Source: Raffaelea ambrosiae (taxonomy: Eukaryota; Ascomycota; Sordariomycetes; Ophiostomatales; Ophiostomataceae). Taken from it: DNA of 64,000 bases. Position 1 is the stretch's first letter, and each line of letters starts with the position of its first letter. Location: the NCBI GenBank assembly GCA_002778195.1, contig PCDI01000001.1:1-64000 (forward strand). Reading direction: 5' to 3'. A program made the position numbers and the translations under genes. Shown here piece after piece: positions 10,831 to 20,525 of the stretch. The notes under the pieces are model-generated. The model was not told the DNA's origin and did no database searches. It saw nothing but the letters and a program-made list of their open reading frames with translations.

Positions 10831-11106
10831 TGTTACGGACCGCCGTGCTGGAGCCCTACCCTGCTTGCTTATTGTTTGTCTGCTCGTATGCTAGCTGGCA
10901 GACTTAGCTGATCCCCCCTGAGATTACTGCCGCTTGTCACCGCTATCGTAGATAGTTCTTTGAGCCGCATCTGCTTCCTGAACGTAGCTCCTTGAGCTAC
11001 GTCTTCGTCTACAACCTGACCCCTACCTGCACCTCTGTAGAAGACTAGCTATCCTAAATATACTGCATCTCGTCCCTGCCTACCTGTCTGCCTGCCGGCC
11101 GTGATA
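10831..11106 (+). repeat. element B 3' LTR
   Basis: The LTR starts TGTTACGG right after the purine tract and ends CCGTGATA. The ends are inverted repeats if the final TA was CA before a C-to-T change (CCGTGACA against TGTTACGG). Its right boundary is fixed by the start of family-A LTR sequence at 11107. Confidence 0.7.
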
Positions 11107-11526
11107 TGTTGATAGAATGGTTAAGGCTTGGGGTTCACAATACTAAAGCAGTCTTGTTTCTTCGTGCGTGCGAGCGAGTGTTCGAGAGCTGTTAAGGCTA
11201 TTCGGGATTGTCCTGAATACTTAGATTGACTACTGAAGAGTCTGACTCTTCCTATTTACGGCTTCGAGGGAGCGAGCCTGCTCTTTTATCTAGGTCTTGG
11301 ATCATCAGACCGTGATTCAGATCGTTGATCCGTAGTGATCCGTCGTGATCCCGGTGATCCATCGTAAGCTGGATCGTTGCTCCATAGTGATCCACCGTGA
11401 TCCGTCACGTGATTGTTTATGTCATTCTTGTTCTGCCGTAGTTGTCCGCCTTGGGTTCCTTCTTTCTGGTCCAATCGTCTGTTCCTTGTGTCTTTAACCG
11501 CGGGGGCCGCTGCTTGGGTCGTAACA
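11107..11526 (-). repeat. family-A LTR remnant interrupted by element B
   Basis: This matches element A LTR from TGTTGAC (about 48 bp inside the LTR) to its end GGTCGTAACA. The missing first part fits element B having inserted here. It includes the GTGATCC array. No gag or pol of family A follows on the right, so it is a solo LTR or the end of a decayed copy. Confidence 0.85.
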
Positions 11527-12544
11527 TAACTTCGACGTAATATTTATAAAAGCTTTAATAGCGCGGCCGTTAATAATGCTTAATAAGTGATAAATCTTAT
11601 ACCTCGTAAAAAGCTTATTAACCTTTTATTTATAATCTTTTATATTATCTTTTAATCGCGTTAAAAATTGGTTAATAAAGTTATTATTACGTTAATAAAG
11701 GTTATAAAAGTATTAAACAGCTTTTACGAAAAAGCTTTTTTTTTTCAAAGCGTATAAAGCTTAAAGTGCGTCGTAAAACTCGCCGAAACGTTTAATATTA
11801 AAGAGGGATGTTAAGAGCGATACAGCTAAAAAAGTACCAACCGCTTCGTCGTTATATTTAATATTAATTTTAATAAAAGTAATAGCTAGTCTCGCTAACT
11901 TAGTTAACTGCTTAACCTTTCAGCTCCACCGCTCTCATTTATACGCCTTCTTAAGCTTAATGTCGATTCGGCTTATTATCTCTATAACCCGGGTTAACGT
12001 ACCCTACGATATGGTTTTTTTGGTAGTAGATATAGTGATAAGCTTGGTAATAGGCTTGAGTAGCTAGCTGGGTGTAGGATTTATAAGAAAATCAAAGAGT
12101 ACCTTATCGAAATCGTTTCGAAAAGGTTATAAAAGTTATTAAAAGCTTTTAGTCGTTATAAAGCTCACTAGCTAAAAAGAAAGTCGGTTGAAGTGCTTAA
12201 AGTAAAGCTTTTTTAACGCTTAAACCAACGAAAAAGGGGGGTGCGTTATAATATACTAAAAGGGTCGAAATTAATCGAAAATAGTGCGTGTAATACGTTA
12301 AAGAAAAGGGGTAGATTAGGATTACGGCCACCCGGGCTCATAGCCTGTTAAAAGTATGATTTAATAGTTGCATTAAGCACCGTATAGGGCTAAACTATCT
12401 AGAAGAAAAGAAGGATAAGTTGAATGTTGAAAGTTTAGATATATAAAGGTAAATATAAAGGAGCTTTTATACGTAAAAATAAGTGAGGCTTAAGGCTCAG
12501 CCAGTTAATTAGCGCAGCGTATACACGTGAGTATACCGTGGTTA
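11527..12544. other. AT-rich stretch without genes
   Basis: About 1 kb of very AT-rich sequence is dominated by TTAATA, TTATAA and AAAGCTT strings. It holds no credible open frame. The composition fits an old repeat mutated beyond recognition by RIP. I see no motif that names its origin. Confidence 0.7.
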
Positions 12545-12888
12545 GCAAACACTTGCTAACACTATTCAAAGTTGTTTTAAATACTTAAATTAATTATTAA
12601 AGAGTTTAACTCTTTTTATCTGTTTATTCGAAAGAGTAAGCTTACTCTTTTATCTATGTCTTAAATCATTAGTCCGTGATCCAGATTATTGATTCGTAGT
12701 GATTCATTGTAATCTCAGTGATCCATCGTGAGCTAAATCATTGCTTCATAGCGATCCACCGTGATCCGTCACGTGATTACTTATGTTATTCTATTCTGCC
12801 GTGGTTGTCCGCCTGAGTTTCCTTCTTTCTGGTCTAATCGTCTGTTCTTGTGTCTTTAACCGCGGGGGCCGCTGCTTGGGCTGTAACA
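12545..12888 (-). repeat. decayed family-A LTR
   Basis: This aligns by eye to the last about 340 bp of the element A LTR, ending GGGCTGTAACA, with many C-to-T and G-to-A changes (for example GTGATTCATTG where intact copies have GTGATCCGTCG). It is the most diverged of the four family-A LTR copies, hence probably the oldest or the most heavily mutated. The left boundary is uncertain. Confidence 0.8.
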
Positions 12889-13020
12889 GTTTTATTATTT
12901 TATTAATATTATTTTATTAACTTTAACTTAGTATAAGTTAAGGTTAACTAATAAGCGAAGACGTAGTTTAAAGAGTTACGTTTAAAAAAATAATATAGGT
13001 TTATGAAATGTCAGCGGTAG
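12889..13020. other. AT-rich border of the repeat block
   Basis: A tail of AT-rich sequence (TTTATTATTTTATTAAT and similar) ends near 13010. Sequence of gene-like composition begins at about 13020, with GCGGTAGCGGTGACTGG. The change occurs within a few tens of bases and marks the inner edge of the subtelomeric repeat block. Confidence 0.6.
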
Positions 13021-13131
13021 CGGTGACTGGTGGTAATAACCCAGCTTTAGCTAGTAACACCGATGGACAGGGCTAGCAGGGCCGGGGAGGGACAGGTGTG
13101 TGGCGGCCTGTGATCATGGACGAGTATTCTT

Positions 13132-13308
13132 GATAAGTGGTTTCTATTGCTATAGGCTGGGGATTTTCTTGTGTTGGTCGCCCGCGCGGGATATCTTATC
13201 TTTTTGTTTGCGCAATGTAGAAGGTGTGAGGAGGTGTGTTACATCCATGGCTTATGCCAAGATGCCAAGTCGTCGCTTTATTATCACAGCTAAGAGGGCC
13301 TTGATAAG
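13132..13308. promoter_or_regulatory. GATA-factor site cluster upstream of the amino-acid permease
   Basis: Exact GATAAG (or its complement) occurs at 13132-13137, 13195-13200 and 13303-13308, and TTATCA at about 13281. Three exact six-base sites in 177 bp is many more than chance predicts. In filamentous fungi such sites bind the nitrogen activator AreA/NIT2 and repressing GATA factors. Control by nitrogen source is inference from the sites and the transporter downstream. Confidence 0.5.
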
Positions 13309-13509
13309 GAGTAGGATCCTTTCTCGTGTTCTTTCTCTTACAACTGTTATTGCTAATTCCTGCTTTTATCTGGTACGACATATAATTACTGAACGCCTGT
13401 CTCTCGCTCCAGGAATGTGTCGGTGTCGCGCCGTTTTTTTACTTTCTTTATTCCCTTTTTCAACTCCTCTCTTGCGACAAGTCTAGCACACATTACGGAG
13501 CACGTTAAC

Positions 13510-15340
13510 ATGTCGAACAGCGACCAAGACGTGGAAAAACGTGTCGCCCCTCCAGGGGTCAAGGAGGCCACACCGGCAGAGGGGGAGGTGGTCGGAGACC
13601 ATGGTGCTGACAGCGAGCTGCAGCGTCGTCTCAGTAGCAGACATATCACTATGATCGCGCTTGGGTCGTCCATTGGTATGGGCCTCTGGTTGGGCAGCGG
13701 GTCCAGCCTGGCAGAGGGCGGTCCTGCGGCCATCTTTATCGGTTGTAAGTGTGGGATTGTTGAGTTTCTTTGACAACATAAATGAAAGAATGAGGGAAAC
13801 AAGAACAGAAGAAGAGAGATTGGGGATATAAGACTGACATCACTGTCTATTTACAGACCTCCTGTCCGGCTCGATGATTTGGTCAGTGTCGCACTCGATC
13901 GGCGAAATGGCCGTTATGTACCCGCTGCCCTCTGCCTTCGTGCAGTGGACCAACAAGTTTGTCGACCCCGCTGCCGGCTTCACGTTAGGCTGGTGTTATT
14001 GGTTCTCCTATTGGATTACCATCGCCAACGAGCTGCAGGGTGTCGTGACCGTTTTGGGCTTCTGGACCGACCGGGTGCCGACCGCCGCGTGGATTACTAT
14101 TTTCTGGGTCGTTATTATCGGGATTAATATTGGCGCTGTGACCTTCTTTGGCGAAATCGAAGTCATTGCTTCGGGTATCAAGTTCGGCTGGATCTTCGTC
14201 GTTATCATCTCCTTTATCGTCATCTCTGCCGGCGGTGCTCCCGCACATGACGCTATCGGTTTTCGTTACTGGAATCAGACACACGGCTTCACCCACGGCT
14301 TTAAGGGCTTTCTGGCTGTTATGCCAACCTGCATCTTTGCCATGTCTGGGTCCGAGAACGCCGGTTTGGTGGCCGCCGAGACGGGCAACCCGCGCAAGTC
14401 GGTGCCGAAAGCCGTGAGCTCCATCTGGATCCGGCTGGCACTTTTTTACATTCTGGGCTCGCTCATGGTGACTATCACGGTCTCGCCATTCGACGAAGAC
14501 CTCTTCGGTGGCAGCGGCACCAACGCCTCGCCCTTTGTTATCGCCTACCGCAACGCTGGCCTACAGCCCCTGGCCCACATCATGAACGCCATTATCTTCA
14601 TCTCTGTGGTCTCGACCGGCAGTATCTCGGGCTATGGCGGGTCGCGCACGCTCGTTGGACTTGCTCAGATTGGCATGGCTCCCAAGGTACGTATTGTTAT
14701 AAAGGAGAAATTGATATGGTTTTCCTGTTTTTTTCTCATTGGCGTCACGTCGCTGTTGTGGGCAGTATCTCTAACAATTCCCCAAAAGATCATGACCAAG
14801 GCCGACCGTATGGGTCGCCCTTGGTACGGGCTGGTCCCCACCCTCCTGATCGGAGGTGCCCTCGCCTACATCAACGTCGATCACACCGGTGCCCAAGTCT
14901 TTAACTGGTTCTCCAATTTGACATCACTATTCACCCTTTTCGGCTGGGGCCTCATTTGCCTATCCCACATCCGCATGCGCCATGCCTGGAAGGTCCAGGG
15001 CCGGGATGCCAACGACCTACCATGGAAAACTTGGACATGGCCCTGGGCGGCGTACTGGGGCCTGGCCTGGTGTATCATCCTCATGATCGCCGAGTTCTAT
15101 CTCGCCGTCTGGCCACTGGGCGACAAGACGTCCGCTGAGAATTTCTTCTCTGTATACGTTTCCGTGCTAGCCATGGTGGTCATCTACATTATTTCGAAAC
15201 TGACGTTCTTCCGAGGGCGCCGTTGGGTGGATAGTAGGACAGTAGATCTTGACGAGGGTCGTCGATTCTATGCGTCACACGAATTAGAGGCCAGCAAAGG
15301 GTCAACAAAGAAGTTGACGGCCTGGATCCATCATATCTAA
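13510..15340 (+). CDS. amino-acid permease, fungal YAT/APC family
   Basis: This encodes a plasma-membrane amino-acid/proton symporter of the APC superfamily. Exons are 13510-13744, 13857-14686 and 14789-15340, giving 538 aa. The family signature GSSIGMGLWLGSG lies at about residues 52-64, followed by GEMAVMYPLPSAFVQW and about a dozen hydrophobic helices. SGSENAGLVAAETGNPRKSVP is the usual conserved loop. Intron 1 (GTAAGT...ACAG) must be removed to join FIGY-LLSGS. Intron 2 (GTACGT...AAAAG) is 102 nt, in frame and without stop, so the uninterrupted frame wrongly includes it; removing it restores MAPK-IMTKADRMGRPW. The start at 13510 is chosen because family members begin with a short hydrophilic tail; an in-phase ATG at 13417 would add 31 residues. 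The substrate is not predictable. Confidence 0.92.
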
Positions 15341-18234
15341 GCAGTCTAGTATTTGGATACAGAAGTCTAGTACTGGTTGAAGAGTAGTTGTTGCGTGTTA
15401 AGGAGGGAAAGAAGAAATCTAAACAAAGTATGTAATCGGTAGCTATTATGTGAAGATGGTTATTGTGCGGGGTATGTCGTCTTTTTCCACCTTACAGTTA
15501 GGTAGCAAACAACTTCACTCCCACTCTGCGATTTAGCTAAATTGGGAAAGCTGTCTAGCCTTCCAGGTCCGCGGTAAGAGTACATCGAACCCAAATCCAA
15601 GCTAAAAGTTTAGACTGAAATTCGGGCATAAGAAAGGACATTCCCGCCAGTCCAGACCGCACAGGTCAAAGTGGTCACACTGACACACCGGTCGTAGAGT
15701 TCTACGATGTCACTAAGACGAGGATACCGGGGCAAGGGTTATCTTCGGTGCCATAAGCATAAGTGAAATTCACTCGGAGTATGCGGAAAGCACCTGCCAA
15801 ATTCCCAAGCTGCCTCTGACCCCCGCTACTAGAGATACTGACTTGGGGGGGGTGGGGGGGGGTGGGTAACGATGACGAAATCAAGGATATCAGTGCGACA
15901 CGACTATGTATATAACAATATAACAAGCCAGAAGAAGAGAGAAGGTCTAGGGGGGGATTATTAGTTTTTTTCAATGTTTTTTTTTTTTTGTTTTTTGTTA
16001 CTTTTTTGTTTTCGTTGTTTTTACTGCAGTACTTTACCAAAAATCCCTTTCAAGGCTTCCATCTATTATATTGCCCATGTACGTGTACGAGCCGCGGCGG
16101 CCCAATAATCATATCTGCTACATGCTGCATCTCCACAATATTTCTACAGCTGCCAACTGCTCTCTTGCTGAGCGCGAACCCTGGAAACCACTGTGGTGTT
16201 TAATATTCTGTATTGACAGTACGACCAGCACGTAGATTGGCGTGCTGCCCACGCTAGGGTGAATAGACCAGTCTTAGTGTCATTTCCTCGGTAGACGTGT
16301 TGCCGGGTGATCTCGAGGAGCTGTGCAACTCGGACTTGCGGACAGCACGCGTGCAGCTGCTGTGTACCTATTATGACTGCTTATCTGATATGCATGGGGT
16401 ATGGCTATGCGGGCATGTTTATTCTTGCCTTCGGTGGGGAATTTATATTATTCCGTAATAAAACCTCGTCGTTGCTGACTTACACTCCCAGGCGTCTGGC
16501 CCATTTCCACATCAGTCGCTGCTTAGATGAGGCTTCTACTCCATTGCCAATCTCCCCATTTTAGTCTCGTCCAAGCTTTACCCTACTATGTTGTGCTACC
16601 TCAGCCGGCCTGGAAGCTGTCGCTGGTTCTCTTTATGTGGCTGACTGGCTTCTCCTCCGGGTTAGAAATGCACAGAAAAATAAGCCCATTGCCCGGGGGG
16701 CACAACAAGTGGCCTTGAAGGATACCGAAGTCTTGCCTTCGTCTATGGAATGTAAATGGTAGGTTTGTTACTCTGGTTTAAAGCAGGGACTTTTAACGAA
16801 CCGGAGCTCAAAGAAGAGAACATTTGTATATACTCAAATCGACTCTGTCCAAAGTGCAGAATCAATCAGCAGAGGATAGTCTAATTTATGTTATCTGTCT
16901 TTCATGTTGCATCTATAACTTTGATAGTTGCGGTTACTGTCTTCTATAGAATGGTTGTGGGGCTCAGGTTGTGCCGCAAAAATGCCAACCTACATACCCA
17001 TAGGATATTGTGAACAACCCCTTTCTTGCTTCTCTCTGCCTGCTGCACTTTGAGTGCGTTCTAAAGCCTCGTTCAAAGGACAGCAACTTCGGTCACAATC
17101 CCAATAATCATATCCAGCGGTGCGAGAGCCGAGTCGCGCCATCTATGTGCCGCCTTCATGCCCGTTCAGAAGGACCGGGTCCTGCCGATCGTCCTGGCAT
17201 CGACCCAATCTAGATGTGTTAATGCCACCCGGGCGCTTTGTATACCGGGACTGTCCAACGTGACGAGAGTGTCACTTTACCTACAAAGGCCTCTTTCTTG
17301 GTCCTTTAGAAAATCGGGGGTGTATTATAAAAGTAGCCAATAGAAGGGCCCGGAGTTACATAGTTGTCGGATTTCGGAGTGTCATCAGTTGTGGTGGTGT
17401 GGGCGGATTGCTGAATTTGACGTACAAAATTCGCGGCCGATAAGACTGACACTGTCTATCCATTGTTACATCGGATTTTCGAGAGTTGACCAGAGTTACC
17501 CACCGAATCAGCAATATCTACAGATTCGGGATATTTGTCGCCAAGTTGTCTTGCCGTGGGGGGGCTGTCACTACTCACAAATCTGTGGTGAGGTTGATAT
17601 CTTTTGCGACCGCACTGGCCATGGGCATAGATGCCAGATTCGTGCTTCGGCGGGTGTTTTCGAAAAAGAGCCAGAGGATCTTAAAATTATACATCTTAGT
17701 CGAATGTTCTAAGAATGTGTGGAAGTCGGCGGAAACAAAGCCATTCCACCCTCAAATAGCCGGTGCGAGAAGGATTCACTTCCACGCATTCAGACATGAA
17801 TCATCCTTTTTTATCAAAGCAGAAGCAACTGCATTCTGTCACATGTTTTTTCCATGCCTGGTAATACAGCCGTATTGTGATGACAAGAACATGTGTTTTG
17901 TATATCAATGGCAATGGTTTACGAGTATCATGTAACTAGTGGCTATCTATCTGCATTTCGATGCTCCGGCAAAATCCGCCGGCATCCTTATTATTCGAAC
18001 CAGGGCGGAGTGGTACGGCCATAAGCAGAAAGCAGAGTTGCAGATGGCATAATTGTGTGAAGATCTGCGACTGTGCGTCTTATCAGCTACAACTGGGCTC
18101 TGCGATCCGTATTCGGAGGTACGGCGAGATTAGGCGTAGTTATCTCAATATATCAATCCAGCCATGCGCCCAAAAATCCAGCAGTCAGACGCACAGAACA
18201 AAAACTCTTACAGAATTACCAATAGCCACCAACT
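15341..18234. other. 2.9-kb intergenic region
   Basis: No gene can be supported. The open frames present (for example 17486-17935 on +) lack recognisable motifs and have no start context or splice pattern. Features seen are a G-run group at 15845-15866, a T-rich stretch at about 15967-16022, and a CTTATC GATA-type site at 18079-18084 about 150 bp before the next gene. Confidence 0.6.
15845..15866 (+). other. G-run group (G8-T-G9-T-G3), possible G-quadruplex
   Basis: Three runs of G separated by single T bases lie in the 3' flank of the permease gene. Long G runs with one-base loops can form intramolecular G-quadruplex DNA or RNA. Whether this one does is not shown by the sequence. Confidence 0.5.
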
Positions 18235-20270
18235 ATGAAAGGTATTCAAGTGCTCAGCCAGGGTGTAGGCTATGGTATCCTGGTGGGAACTGGGATTTTC
18301 TTCGCAATCTTCATGTAAGGTCCGCGCCACGATTCTACATGTTCACCTAACAAAACTAATTGGCAGGCTCGTCTTGACCCACCTGCAGAACCGCTTCACA
18401 GCGTATTCAACGCATCAGTCGGAGGAGTTCAACACAGCGTCACGAAGTGTGAAGCCGGGACTGATCACCGCGGGTATCGTCAGCTTATGGACGTGGAGTG
18501 CCACACTTTTGACCTCGAGCACATTTGCGTACACATACGGCATCAGTGGTCCGATGTGGTATGCCTGCACCGGCACGTCGCAAATCTTGCTATTAACCCT
18601 GATTGCAGTACAGATCAAGATGCACGTTCCCAGTGCTCACACGTTTCCTGAGATTGTGCGGGCTCGGCATGGGACCATAGCACATGCGACATATCTCTTC
18701 TTTGGTTGGGCAATCAACATGTTAGTTGGCTCCTGCCTTGTGCTTGGAGGAAGCCAGGTCGTCGCTGCCTTGTCTGGGGTCAACGTATATGCTGCATGTG
18801 TTTTGATACCACTTGTGGTAGGCTCCTACGTGGTTGCAGGGGGGATGCGAAGCACTTTCGTGGCCGATTACGCGCATACAGTCATCTTGTTTGTGGCTAT
18901 CCTGATTTTCTGTTTCCGCACATACTCGGCAGGCAATGAAAGCATCGGCATATTCTATGACCGTCTTTTGCAAGCCGGTGTCACCACGCCAATTTCTGGT
19001 AACGCTCACGGCGGTTCATATCTTATGTTCAAAAGCAACGATGGGCTGGTTTTCGCCGTCAACCTGCTGGTGGCTGGCTTCTCGACTTTGTGGCTGGACC
19101 AGGCCTATTGGCAAAGGGCTATCGCATCGAGGCCCGAAACGTGTGTTAAGGCATACATATTTGGCGGTTTGTGCTGGTACGGTATCCCATTCGGCTTCGC
19201 CACTGCCATGGGACTTGGCTGTGCTGCCCTGTCAGGGACTCCAACTTCCCCAACCTTTCCCAATGCGCTTACAGCTGCCCAAAATGGCGCCGATCTGTCA
19301 GCTCCCGCCATAGCTATTGCTCTACTTGGAAAAGGCGGTGCTGCACTGCTACTACTCTTCATGGCTGTGACGAGCTCTACGAGCGCTGAGTTGATTGCGG
19401 TGTCATCGCTAATCACTTTCGATGTGTATAAAACATACATCTGCTCAACAGCAACATCGCGCCAACTCGTACGCATGTAGCATGTGGGGATTATTCTCTA
19501 CGCACTGCTCCTTGCAGCGTTCTGTTGTCTCTTGAATGCTGTGAGCACCAATCTGACTTGGATTTTGACTGTGCTCGGCGTCATTGTCGGTGGTGCTGCG
19601 CTACCTGTGGGCCTTGTTTTGCTGTGGCCACCGCTTTCCACTATCGTTGCACTGTTTGCTCCCTGGGCTGGCACTGGTGCTGGTGTGATTACTTGGCTCG
19701 TTGTGTCCAAACTTCGAAGCGGCACAGTCAGCATTGAAACGACCGGCGATGTCACAAATGCAGTAGCAGGCAATCTTACATCCTCGGGTGTCGGGGTCAT
19801 CATGGCCTTTGTGCTTTCACTATTGTTCCCGGGTCGATGGGGTGCTGAGAAGGAAGATTCCGGTAACACGTACTTCAATGGTATTGAGGATGTTGAAGAT
19901 CCAGGCCGGGCAACCGCCGACATTGAAAACCCTGCAGGTGAATCAAACACGCCGGTTTCTAACCCAATACCAGACACAGTAGTTAGCTCCTACAGGAAAT
20001 GTTGTTGTCGACTTTCTTGAGGCATCACACGCAATACCAATGGATCATATCGTCGCTCGCAAAGCCCTACGCCTAGCCAAGGCCTTCAATCTTCTGTACT
20101 GGTTGGTCGTCATCGGTCTGGTTCCTTTCGCTTTCTTTGGGACAACTTGGGAATTCTCCCGTGCTGGCTTCAAAGGATGGTGCGCGGTCAGTTTTTTTTC
20201 TGGGTTTGGTGCAGTGCTTGCACTTGTATTCTGTGGCCACTTTGGGAAAGCCGGAATTCTATCAGAATGA
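18235..20270 (+). pseudogene. DUR3: urea/polyamine transporter, DUR3-type (SSS family), interrupted by one TAG
   Basis: This is a sodium:solute symporter family protein close to yeast Dur3, which imports urea with protons at the plasma membrane. Exons are 18235-18314, 18367-19937 and 19996-20270, for 642 codons. Conserved Dur3 stretches include the QGVGYGILVGTGIFFAIFM start, NTASRSVKPGL, VTSSTSAELIAVSSLITFD and IALLGKGGA. Introns are 52 and 58 nt with CTAAC-type branch sites. Codon 398 (19478-19480) is TAG, in a place where the frame is otherwise intact on both sides, splice sites included. The product would stop after about two thirds of the helices. It could be a recent nonsense mutation, a sequencing error, or readthrough; I call it a probable pseudogene. 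Confidence 0.85.
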
Positions 20271-20389
20271 TCACAAAGGGCATATTCACTGGTGAAAGTA
20301 AGCATATCTGTGTTCAGAAATCAAACAATGTGATCCCAGAATGTTTTCAACTTATCGAGGCGGTTTCAAGAATGCAAGTTGTTCTAGGT

Positions 20390-20525
20390 TGCTCTTTTCT
20401 TTCCATTGCTCTTTTCTTTTTATTACTCTTTTCTTTTTATTACTCTTTTCTTTTCATTACTCTTTTCTTTTCATTATTCTTTTCTTTTCATTATTCTTTT
20501 CTTTCTATTGATCTTTTCTTTCCAT
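20390..20525. repeat. 17-bp minisatellite, 8 copies
   Basis: Eight head-to-tail units of about TACTCTTTTCTTTTCAT fill exactly 136 bp. All units are 17 bp long and differ from each other only at a few bases. The plus strand is nearly pure pyrimidine with a CTTTTCTTT core. It begins 120 bp after the stop of the DUR3-like gene and lies in its 3' flank. Confidence 0.92.

Larger units (their letters stand above)
7630..11106 (+). mobile_element. element B, right part (chromovirus, mutated)
   Basis: This is the main part of an older plus-strand Ty3/Gypsy chromovirus, split from its left fragment (97-336) by element A. It contains pol from upstream of the RT through the chromodomain (7630-10789), a purine-rich tract AAGGAGGGGAGTAC (10817-10830), and a 3' LTR (10831-11106). 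It is a different family from element A: the LTR differs, and only 41 bp separate pol from the LTR, so there is no room for the antisense gene. Confidence 0.88.

Noticed and set aside
15702..16040. 112-codon minus-strand frame
   Set aside because: Its Lys/Asn-rich start is the complement of a T tract and the rest has no family match.
17486..17935. 149-codon frame, and a possible transporter remnant on the minus strand around 17560-17700
   Set aside because: Only a short stretch loosely resembles allantoate-permease family sequence; no continuation on either side, so it is not reported as a gene.
19469..19480. A 12-nt GT...AG segment at the DUR3 stop as an intron that removes the TAG
   Set aside because: Far below the minimum spliceosomal intron length, and it would delete four residues of a conserved stretch.
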